This document shows, in pieces, positions 15,140 through 22,203 of a stretch of DNA of 64,000 nucleotides (position 1 is the stretch's first letter; each line of letters opens with the position of its first letter). The translations under genes were made by a program, and so were the position numbers. The notes under the pieces are model-generated. The model was not told the DNA's origin and did no database searches. It saw only the letters and a program-made list of their open reading frames with translations. The stretch comes from Zoogloea sp044344315 (GTDB taxonomy: Bacteria > Pseudomonadota > Gammaproteobacteria > Burkholderiales > Rhodocyclaceae). Location of the stretch: NCBI RefSeq assembly GCF_044344315.1, contig NZ_JBIJDC010000001.1, positions 1 through 64,000 of the forward strand, read 5' to 3'.

Positions 15140-16431
15140 CCGCCCCCAAGATCAGCGTGATCGTTCCGGCCTTCAACCACGAGGCCTACATCGTCGATGC
15201 CCTGCACAGCGTCCTCGCCCAGACCCTTGGCGACCTGGAGCTGATCGTCATCGACGACGCCTCCCGGGACGGCACCTGGGACGCCATCCAGTCGATCCGT
15301 GATCCGCGCCTGCGCGCCTTGCGCCACGAAAACAACCAGGGCGCCCACGCCACCCTCAACCAAGGCCTGGGCCTGGCCAGCGGCGACTTCCTGGCCATCC
15401 TCAACTCCGACGACGCCTTCCACCCCGAACGCCTCGAACGCCTGGTGGGCGCCCTCGGCAACACCCCGCGCCTGGCCTTCAGCGACGTGGCCTTCATCGA
15501 CAGCCACGGCCAGCCCGCCCCCGACCATGAACGGGCCCGGGACTACGCCGCTGCCCGTGCCCTGTGCGCAACCCAGCCCCCCGCCAGCTGGCTGCTCACC
15601 AGCAACCTGGCCATCACCACCTCCAACTTCGTTTTTCCGCGAGCGCTGCTCCGGCAGGTGGGCGACTTCTCCGACCTGCGCTACACCCACGACTGGGAAT
15701 GGGCCCTGCGGGCCAGCGCCGATGCCGCCCCCGTGTGGCTGCGCGAGCCCCTGGTGCGTTACCGCGTGCACCCCACCAACACCCTGGCCGAAGACGACGT
15801 GTGGCGGCACGTCCACGAAAACGCCTACATCCAGACCCTGGCCCTGGCGGGTAAGCTGAGCGGCCTCGACGCCGCCGGCGCCTGCACCGCCCTGCTCCAT
15901 AACGCCAGCCTTCCCCCCCTGGCGACCCTGTGCTTCAGCATCGCCGCCCGCCGCCTGGCCGATGACGCCGCCCTGCGCGCACTCACCCGCCCGGGGCCCG
16001 ATGGCTGGTTCCTCCGCAGCCTGGCCCGGGCCACCGGCCTGGACGAGCGGATCTTCCTGTCGGCACGCCGCCTGTCCGAGCAGCAAACCGCCCTCGAAAC
16101 CCAGGCCGCCCTCATCGACGAACGCTGGGCAACCATCCAGCAGATGGACGCGGGCATCGCCGAGCGCGACATCGCCCTCAAGGCTCAGGCCGATCTGATC
16201 GAGGAACGCGCCCGGGCCATGGCCCACATGAGCACCGAGATCGCCCACCGCGACGAAGCCATCATTGCCCAGGGGAAACTGCTGGAAGAGCGCTTCGGAG
16301 CAATGGAGGAGATGGGGCGGGAGATCCATCAACTGCAAACACGCATCGACATACTCGAAGCCAACCCCTTGAACCGGCTCAAGCAATTCGTCAATCGACT
16401 GAGGCGACGCCTCCTTCGTCCGCTCAAATGA
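15136..16431 (+). CDS. GT2 glycosyltransferase with C-terminal 28-residue-repeat coiled coil
   Basis: A 431-residue protein. The N-terminal domain is GT-A/GT2: VIVPAFNHEAY near residue 9, VIDDASRDGTWD near 38, and NSDDAF as the metal-binding DXD. After a helical middle region, residues about 322-405 contain three consecutive 28-residue repeats (four heptads each) with the pattern Q-A-x-L-I-x-E-R, M-x-x-x-I and A-x-R-D, strongly predicted as coiled coil. The tail ends with a basic, amphipathic RLRRRLLRPLK. Such a tail could oligomerise the enzyme or space it from the membrane. Start ATG 15136 overlaps the upstream stop; an in-frame extension to 15103 is unlikely. Confidence 0.85.
   Translation: MTAPKISVIVPAFNHEAYIVDALHSVLAQTLGDLELIVIDDASRDGTWDAIQSIRDPRLRALRHENNQGAHATLNQGLGLASGDFLAILNSDDAFHPERLERLVGALGNTPRLAFSDVAFIDSHGQPAPDHERARDYAAARALCATQPPASWLLTSNLAITTSNFVFPRALLRQVGDFSDLRYTHDWEWALRASADAAPVWLREPLVRYRVHPTNTLAEDDVWRHVHENAYIQTLALAGKLSGLDAAGACTALLHNASLPPLATLCFSIAARRLADDAALRALTRPGPDGWFLRSLARATGLDERIFLSARRLSEQQTALETQAALIDERWATIQQMDAGIAERDIALKAQADLIEERARAMAHMSTEIAHRDEAIIAQGKLLEERFGAMEEMGREIHQLQTRIDILEANPLNRLKQFVNRLRRRLLRPLK
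16099..16350 (+). repeat. Three tandem 84-bp units encoding 28-residue coiled-coil repeats
   Basis: Units at 16099-16182, 16183-16266 and 16267-16350 each encode 28 residues and align without gaps (TQAALIDERW, AQADLIEERA and AQGKLLEERF at their starts). The period of 28 equals four heptads. The DNA has diverged, so this is an old internal duplication rather than a recent tandem array. Confidence 0.8.
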
Positions 16432-17540
16432 ACCCCACTCCATCGTCACCCACATCAAGGCGTCTCGACAGTCTGGATCTTCTGCGTTTTTTGGCCGCAG
16501 GGGCCGTCCTTTGCTACCACTTCTACTTCATTGGCCCTCTTCAGGGATTTTGGCCGAAATCGATTTTTCTGCCTTGGGCACACTGGGGAGATCTGGGCGT
16601 TGACCTGTTCTTTGTCATCAGCGGGTTCGTCATCACCCTCACCTCAGACAATCGTGGCGCGGGCGATTTCCTAAAAGCCAGGGCAATCCGCCTTGTACCC
16701 GCATTCGCCGTCTGCTCGAGCATTACCGCTACGATGGCCATCACGTTGCCAGGCGTCAATGCCACGGAAACCCTGACCCGCTGGCTCGCCAGCCAGATGT
16801 TTTACCCACGCCTGTTCGGGATCGAACCGCTCTCTTCGGTTTACTGGACGCTCGCCGTGGAAATCCACTTTTATGGAGTTGTCGCACTCCTGATGGCGCT
16901 TGGCGTCTGGAAACGCCACAACGATTTAATCCTCTGGATCTGGCTGGTTTGCGCCTTCATAGTCCAGTACTTCGACGGCCCCGGCTGGCTGGCGCAAGCC
17001 CTGATCACGGAATATGCAGGGCATTTCTCGGCGGGCATCATTCTCTATCGTCTCCACGCAGGCAGACAGCCACGTTTCGCCATAGCGGCGCTGCTCGTCT
17101 CCTGCGCACTGATCTCCAAGCATATCCAGCACATTGACGAGTGGCTGGGCGGAAGTTTTCAGGAGTTCTTTTCCCCCGTTAGCATTGTCCTCGCCGCCCC
17201 TGGCCTGATCGCGCTCGTCCTGCTGGCGGCCAGGGCCCCCCCCCTGCCGCGTCGCCTGCCCCCCATTGCACAGGTTCTGGGTGCCATGAGCTATCCGTTT
17301 TATCTGATCCATGCAGACCTCGGCTTCTGGTCCCACGCCATCTTCGAAAGGAAGCTGTTCGGTCAGTTTCCCTTACTGACGGAGTGGATCAGCTACCCCT
17401 TGATGACAATTGGTGCACTCGTCCTATCCCTGCTGATTTCGTGGCTCGTAGCGAGCAGAATCGAACCACCACTCCAGATCAAGCTCAAGCAATGGCTGCT
17501 GCGCATCCCGCGGAACCAGCACGACCCGCTTGAGACCTAA
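16428..17540 (+). CDS. Membrane acyltransferase, acyltransferase-3/OafA family
   Basis: A 370-residue integral membrane protein with about ten helices. The N-terminal LDSLDLLRFLAAGAVLCYH and the LGVDLFFVISGFVIT segment are hallmarks of the acyltransferase-3 family (OafA, Oac, NodX). These O-acylate sugars of O-antigen, capsule or Nod factor at the inner membrane. The ATG overlaps the upstream stop (ATGA). From here to about 20840 the DNA is visibly richer in A+T and uses more A/T-ending codons than its neighbours. A C9 run (17236-17244) lies within the coding frame. Likely role: O-acetylation of the polysaccharide made by this locus. Confidence 0.87.
   Translation: MNPTPSSPTSRRLDSLDLLRFLAAGAVLCYHFYFIGPLQGFWPKSIFLPWAHWGDLGVDLFFVISGFVITLTSDNRGAGDFLKARAIRLVPAFAVCSSITATMAITLPGVNATETLTRWLASQMFYPRLFGIEPLSSVYWTLAVEIHFYGVVALLMALGVWKRHNDLILWIWLVCAFIVQYFDGPGWLAQALITEYAGHFSAGIILYRLHAGRQPRFAIAALLVSCALISKHIQHIDEWLGGSFQEFFSPVSIVLAAPGLIALVLLAARAPPLPRRLPPIAQVLGAMSYPFYLIHADLGFWSHAIFERKLFGQFPLLTEWISYPLMTIGALVLSLLISWLVASRIEPPLQIKLKQWLLRIPRNQHDPLET
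17236..17244. repeat. C9 homopolymer in the acyltransferase gene
   Basis: Nine consecutive C within coding sequence (Ala-Pro-Pro-Leu). Gain or loss of one base would truncate the acyltransferase. It lies in the A+T-richer cassette, where such a run is less expected than in the rest of the window. Confidence 0.9.
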
Positions 17541-17571
17541 AAATCACTTCGATACCAACGCACTTCGTCCT

Positions 17572-18513
17572 ATGACCATCGACCTCAACGTTCTGCGTAT
17601 TGCCGTTCTCATCCCTTGCTATAACGAAGAGTTGACCGTCGGCAGCGTCGTCTCCGGATTCCGTACGGCCCTGCCCAATGCAGACATTTATGTATTCGAC
17701 AATGCCTCCACCGACGCCACCCGAATGAACGCGATTGCCGCCGGCGCGCAGGTACGGCACGTCGCCATCCCGGGGAAGGGCAATGTCGTGCGCCGGATGT
17801 TCGCCGACATCGACGCAGACATCTACCTCATGGCGGACGGCGATGCCACTTATCATGCGCCGAGCGCGCCACGTCTGGTTGAAAAGCTTATACACGAGCA
17901 CCTGGACATGGTTGTGGGGGCTCGCAAGCACGATGATGCGGATGCATATCGCCTCGGCCATCAATTGGGCAACCGCCTGCTAACAGGCACCATGACGCGG
18001 ATTTTTGGCGGACGCTTCACGGACATGCTCTCAGGCTACCGGGCCTTCTCACGGCGCTACGTCAAATCCTTTCCTGCCATGTCCCATGGCTTTGAAACGG
18101 AAACCGAGTTCACCATCCACTGTCTCGAGCTACGGATGCCTTACGGTGAAGTCGAAACGCCTTACGGGGTCAGACCCGAGGGGTCCACAAGCAAGCTCCG
18201 AACTTACTCGGACGGCATCCGCATCCTCAAAACCATCGTCAAGCTTTTCGCGATCGAAAGGCCGCTCGTTTTTTATTCGCTCCTTGCCCTCCTACTCATG
18301 CTGACGGGCATCGGGCTGGCTACCCCGCTTCTTCATACCTACCTGCAAACGGGGCTCGTACCACGCCTTCCCACAGCGATCCTTGCCACGGGCTTGTGTC
18401 TGACGGCGACCATCAGCCTCACCACGGGAATCGTGCTGGAGACGGTCACGGTGGGCCGCCGCGAAGCGAAGCAACTGCGCTACCTCGCAACCGCCAGATA
18501 CGTGAATGACTGA
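17572..18513 (+). CDS. GtrB-like polyprenyl-phosphate glycosyltransferase (GT2)
   Basis: A 313-residue GT2 of the dolichol-phosphate mannosyltransferase/GtrB class. The N-terminal IAVLIPCYNEE starts the GT-A fold, DADIYLMADGDATYHA is the acidic metal site, and SGYRAFSRRY is the acceptor-side motif. Two C-terminal helices (about 230-290) anchor it in the inner membrane. It would load a sugar from its nucleotide donor onto undecaprenyl phosphate on the cytoplasmic face. A gtrA-type gene and a GT-C-type membrane protein follow, as in serotype-conversion cassettes. Start ATG 17572 is preferred over an upstream TTG at 17530 that overlaps the acyltransferase. Confidence 0.85.
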   Translation: MTIDLNVLRIAVLIPCYNEELTVGSVVSGFRTALPNADIYVFDNASTDATRMNAIAAGAQVRHVAIPGKGNVVRRMFADIDADIYLMADGDATYHAPSAPRLVEKLIHEHLDMVVGARKHDDADAYRLGHQLGNRLLTGTMTRIFGGRFTDMLSGYRAFSRRYVKSFPAMSHGFETETEFTIHCLELRMPYGEVETPYGVRPEGSTSKLRTYSDGIRILKTIVKLFAIERPLVFYSLLALLLMLTGIGLATPLLHTYLQTGLVPRLPTAILATGLCLTATISLTTGIVLETVTVGRREAKQLRYLATARYVND

Positions 18514-18524
18514 ACCTTTCAACA

Positions 18525-18917
18525 ATGCTGAAGCGTCAATTGATTCACTTTGCGCTGGCCGGCATCGCCGGCTACGTCGCAGACGCAGGAACATTACTGC
18601 TCATCAGCCCGCTGGCAGGTCCCTATGCAGGCAGAGGAATCTCGTTTCTGATGGCAGTGCTGGTCACATGGATCATTAATCGTAATGTGACTTTCAAGCA
18701 GCAGCGGGGAAACCGCTCAAAGCACAGGGAGTTCATCGCCTACCTCTCCACAGCACTTGTGGGTGGCGCTGCCAGCCTAGGCAGCTATTCGCTGTTGGTA
18801 AGTCTCTTTGGCAGCCAGCCTGCCGCACTGGCACTCTTCGTTGCCATCGGGTCAGTGATCGGCATGGCCTTTAATTTCACATTGAGCAAGCACTTAGTGT
18901 TTCGCCCCCGAACCTGA
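18525..18917 (+). CDS. GtrA-family membrane protein (putative lipid-linked sugar flippase)
   Basis: A 130-residue protein with four predicted helices, the standard GtrA size and topology. The N-terminus (LIHFALAGIAGYVADAGTLLL) and the WIINRNVTF motif near residue 48 are family hallmarks. GtrA proteins are thought to move the undecaprenyl-phosphate-linked sugar made by GtrB across the inner membrane. The genes on either side supply the other two parts of a three-gene Gtr-like system. It starts 11 nt after the GtrB-like stop. Confidence 0.88.
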   Translation: MLKRQLIHFALAGIAGYVADAGTLLLISPLAGPYAGRGISFLMAVLVTWIINRNVTFKQQRGNRSKHREFIAYLSTALVGGAASLGSYSLLVSLFGSQPAALALFVAIGSVIGMAFNFTLSKHLVFRPRT

Positions 18918-18927
18918 ACACAAGCCT

Positions 18928-20841
18928 ATGCCCCCATCCTTTTCACCGTCGACACCAAAGGGCGATCGAATTCACTCCGGGCTGGCAATCCTACTTGCGC
19001 TTGCGGGGTTCACACTTTCTATCGCAGCCAGCTACCCAGGCTATCTGAACGGAGACTCACGGCACCAGCTGGAGGAGGTCCTCACGGGTAACTACGGGGA
19101 CTGGCGATCGCCGACGGTGACACTGATCTGGCGCGCCCTGCTGTTTTTTTTCCCTGGCCCGGTCGGATTCATTGTTTTCGACAATCTACTTTTCTGGGGG
19201 GGGCTGGCAGCACTTGCCGTTGCCATCAGGCCAAAACTTGGTCGTGGCGCCTTGGCACTTGTCGCAATTCCACTGTTACCCGGCACCTTCAACTACCTGG
19301 GGCATGTGGTGATCGACGCCATGCTAGCAGCAGTGCTGGTCACCGCCAGCAGCCTTGCGTATCTGGCACGCCGCGAGCACGCCAATCCGGGAACAAGGCT
19401 GGCACTCCAGATTTCAGCCAACGCAGTGATCGCCCTGGGTTTTTTCGTTCGTCTGAATGCGGTCTTCTGTCTTGTACCGCTCCTTCTGTTTGCCAATGGC
19501 CGTCATGGCCTAAAGCGTGCGACGTTGCTGAGCTTCGCCGTGCTCAGCCTGCTCCCCGTCCTGTACAGCGTGCAGAACATCGCGCTCGACGTTAAGCGCT
19601 CACACCCGGGTGATAGCATCAAAGCCTATCAACTACTCGCCATTTCCTATCACGAAAGGAAGAATCTCTTTCCCGGAACATGGACCTCCGAGCAATCACG
19701 ACAAATAGTCGAATCGTGCTACAGCCCCATTCAGTGGGACACGGCAGCCTCGTGGGGGCAATGCCGCTTTATTAGCGACACCCTGCATCTCCAGGGCATC
19801 TGGGGCACGAGCCGACTCACCCACGCATGGATCAGAACCATCCTTGAGCACCCCGCGTCATATTTCGTGATGCTCGTCCCGACGTTCAAGAAATCCACCT
19901 TTGATCCAAACTCCCGCCCCATGCTTTACAACGCTGCCAACCCCTGGGGCTGGGCAGTGCCTGACTCTCCCCCTCGGCCCGCTACGCAACTCGCGCGAGC
20001 CTATGCAACCTCCGAAGTCAATGATCGCCTGGGCCGCCCTTGGTTCTTTACCTCGCTCTCGATCATTGGCCTGATCCTGGCGTTGCGCTACCGGCTGCAC
20101 ACAACGACCGAAGGTCAGTTTGGTGTCGCAGTGCTCTTGTCTGGACTGGTTTATCTGGTCACATTCTTCTTTTTCAATGTATCTGCCGAATTTCGATACT
20201 TCTACTGGAGCGGGTTTTCCGCCTACTGCGGGCTCGGCGTGATTCTGCTCGCATACCGGTACCATCGTCGCAACCCCATTCCCATGGCCAAGCCGTCGCA
20301 AGCGCACACGTGGATTCATCAAGGAAGTCTCCTGCTCGCGACATTCGTGACCAGCCTCCACCTGCTGCCTTTTGCGATCCTCCCCTCGAAAAGGCTGGTC
20401 AGTCTCACACCTCTCGACCAGAAGGTCGTTGGCGTCTCAAGCGTCGCGCTGCACTCCACACCAGTCTGGATGCGCAAGCCCTTTGAAGCCGAGATATCGG
20501 CAATGACATGGTCCTACGTGGATGGCGTTTACCGTTCCGCACCACGCCTGAGCCCACTTCTGATTCAGACCAACACGCTGCACCAGGACCTGATCGTTCA
20601 CTTCGAGACCGGACCCGACCGGGGGTGGGTGGCCATCGACGAGGCCGGACGTCACCTCGAGATCGACACCCACGCCCCAGAAGCGGGCAGTATGGCTGTC
20701 CTGCTTTCGCCTCTGGACAGAAGCGACCAGAGAAAACAACGCTTCAACCGCGAGTCCGTCCTTCTCACGATACTGGTGCTCGCAGGCGCGTGGCTGGTGA
20801 TTCGGAAGCTTGCCCGCCCCCGTGGCCTCCTCCCCACGTAA
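18928..20841 (+). CDS. Polytopic membrane protein, probable GT-C glycosyltransferase (Gtr-type)
   Basis: A 637-residue protein with roughly ten hydrophobic helices, a large loop around residues 215-370, and a soluble segment (about 490-605) before a last helix. The first periplasmic loop contains NGDSRHQLEE; acidic residues at this position are typical of GT-C enzymes, though I cannot assign a named family. Its place after GtrB- and GtrA-like genes points to the variable third member of a Gtr system, which transfers the lipid-linked sugar to O-antigen in the periplasm. A G8 run (19196-19203) and a T8 run (19144-19151) lie in its coding sequence. Confidence 0.65.
   Translation: MPPSFSPSTPKGDRIHSGLAILLALAGFTLSIAASYPGYLNGDSRHQLEEVLTGNYGDWRSPTVTLIWRALLFFFPGPVGFIVFDNLLFWGGLAALAVAIRPKLGRGALALVAIPLLPGTFNYLGHVVIDAMLAAVLVTASSLAYLARREHANPGTRLALQISANAVIALGFFVRLNAVFCLVPLLLFANGRHGLKRATLLSFAVLSLLPVLYSVQNIALDVKRSHPGDSIKAYQLLAISYHERKNLFPGTWTSEQSRQIVESCYSPIQWDTAASWGQCRFISDTLHLQGIWGTSRLTHAWIRTILEHPASYFVMLVPTFKKSTFDPNSRPMLYNAANPWGWAVPDSPPRPATQLARAYATSEVNDRLGRPWFFTSLSIIGLILALRYRLHTTTEGQFGVAVLLSGLVYLVTFFFFNVSAEFRYFYWSGFSAYCGLGVILLAYRYHRRNPIPMAKPSQAHTWIHQGSLLLATFVTSLHLLPFAILPSKRLVSLTPLDQKVVGVSSVALHSTPVWMRKPFEAEISAMTWSYVDGVYRSAPRLSPLLIQTNTLHQDLIVHFETGPDRGWVAIDEAGRHLEIDTHAPEAGSMAVLLSPLDRSDQRKQRFNRESVLLTILVLAGAWLVIRKLARPRGLLPT
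19144..19203. repeat. T8 and G8 homopolymers in the Gtr-like membrane gene
   Basis: T8 at 19144-19151 and G8 at 19196-19203 lie 44 nt apart in the 5' part of the gene. Either could slip and shift the frame early. T8 is rare for a genome this G+C-rich. Confidence 0.85.
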
Positions 20842-20974
20842 TCTGGTCTTACACCCCGCACCGCCATCATCCGCAGCCCGCATGCGATAATCCCGCCCCA
20901 CGCGCACCGGGCAGATGCGCCATGTGCCTGCCGGCCCGGTCGTCTCAAACTATAACGACACACCGCACACCCTC

Positions 20975-22189
20975 ATGGCCACTATCGCCTGGCTCATCCC
21001 GAGGCTGATCGAAGGTTCGGGCGGGCATCGGACGATGCTCGAACACGCCCTCGCCCTCGAACGGCACGGACACCACTGCCACCTGTACCTCGAAGGCACC
21101 CACACCGACCCCGACAAGGGCCGTCAGCTGATCGAACAGATCTTCGGCTACACCTTCGAACGGGTGAGCTTCGGCTGGGATGCCATCCAGCCCGCCGACG
21201 CGGCCATCGCCACGATCTGGTACTCCGCCGCCTTCGTGCGCGACCTGCCCTTCCCGTGCCGCAAGCTGTACTTCGTCCAGGATTACGAGGCCTGCTTCAA
21301 CCCCATGGGTGACGCCTTCCTGATGGCGGAGAACTCCTACCGCTACGGGCTCACGCCGGTCACCATCGGGCGCTGGCTGCGCCATGAGCTGGGCGAGCGC
21401 TTCGGCGTGCCGGCCTACCACTTCGACTTCGGCGCCAACCTGGACATCTACAAGCCCCTGCCCGACGTACAGAAGGAGCTGGCCGTGTGCTTCATTCACC
21501 AGCCCGACAAGCCGCGCCGCTGCAGCCGGCTGGGCCTGGAGGCACTGGGCATCGTCAAGCACCGCATGCCCGAGGTGAAGATCTACCTGTACGGATCCCC
21601 CGCCCGGGACAAGGGCGCGATCTGGTTCGAGCATGAGCACCTGGGCCTGCTCAAACTGCAGGACTGCAACACCCTCTACAACCGCAGCGCGGTGGGCCTG
21701 TGCCTGAGCGCCTCCAACCCCTCGCGGATCCCCTTCGAGATGATGGCGGCGGGCCTGCCGGTGGTGGAGATGTGGCGCGAGAACACCCTCTACGACTTCC
21801 CTCCGGAAGCCGTGACCCTGGCCAACCAGACCCCCGAGTGCATCGCCGAGAGCATCCTGCGCCTGCTCGACAAGCCCGCCACCCGCGCCGCCATGAGCCA
21901 GGCCGGCACCCGCTTCATGGCCGACCGCCCCCTGAGCGTCGAAACCGACCAGTTCCGCGATGCCGTCGAGCGGGTGCTGAAGGGCCACACGCCCGATGCG
22001 GCCGGCGTTGAACGCCTGTACACCGCCGCCGCGGAGACCTCGCAGCACTACGTGGGCACCCTGCCGGCCAGCATCCAGAAGCGCCTGTCCTCGCCGCCCA
22101 ACGCCTACGTCAACGCCCTGCCACCGCGCCTGCGCCGCTTTGTCGGCTGGGGCGCCCGGGTGGCACGCCGGATGCTCGAGAACCGATAA
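20975..22189 (+). CDS. GT-B glycosyltransferase (WsaF/GT4-like)
   Basis: A 404-residue GT-B enzyme. The N-terminus IAWLIPRLIEGSGGHRTM is typical of glycosyltransferases of the WsaF/rhamnosyltransferase type. The middle has YFVQDYEACFNPMG and the C-terminal domain has SNPSRIPFEMMAAGLPVVE, which holds the donor-binding glutamate region. It probably adds a sugar, perhaps rhamnose, to the growing chain. I chose ATG 20975 since homology begins there; an in-frame extension to 20915 is low-quality. The 133 nt before it contain A+T-rich TATAAC (20951-20956) but no clear -35. Base composition returns to the G+C-rich norm here. Confidence 0.82.
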   Translation: MATIAWLIPRLIEGSGGHRTMLEHALALERHGHHCHLYLEGTHTDPDKGRQLIEQIFGYTFERVSFGWDAIQPADAAIATIWYSAAFVRDLPFPCRKLYFVQDYEACFNPMGDAFLMAENSYRYGLTPVTIGRWLRHELGERFGVPAYHFDFGANLDIYKPLPDVQKELAVCFIHQPDKPRRCSRLGLEALGIVKHRMPEVKIYLYGSPARDKGAIWFEHEHLGLLKLQDCNTLYNRSAVGLCLSASNPSRIPFEMMAAGLPVVEMWRENTLYDFPPEAVTLANQTPECIAESILRLLDKPATRAAMSQAGTRFMADRPLSVETDQFRDAVERVLKGHTPDAAGVERLYTAAAETSQHYVGTLPASIQKRLSSPPNAYVNALPPRLRRFVGWGARVARRMLENR

Positions 22190-22203
22190 AGGCCCCCTGC
22201 CGC

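Noticed and set aside
12137..16458. Three long minus-strand frames (434, 431 and 447 codons) under the two glycosyltransferase genes
   Set aside because: Same codon-bias shadows; no recognisable domain, and the plus-strand proteins are well supported.
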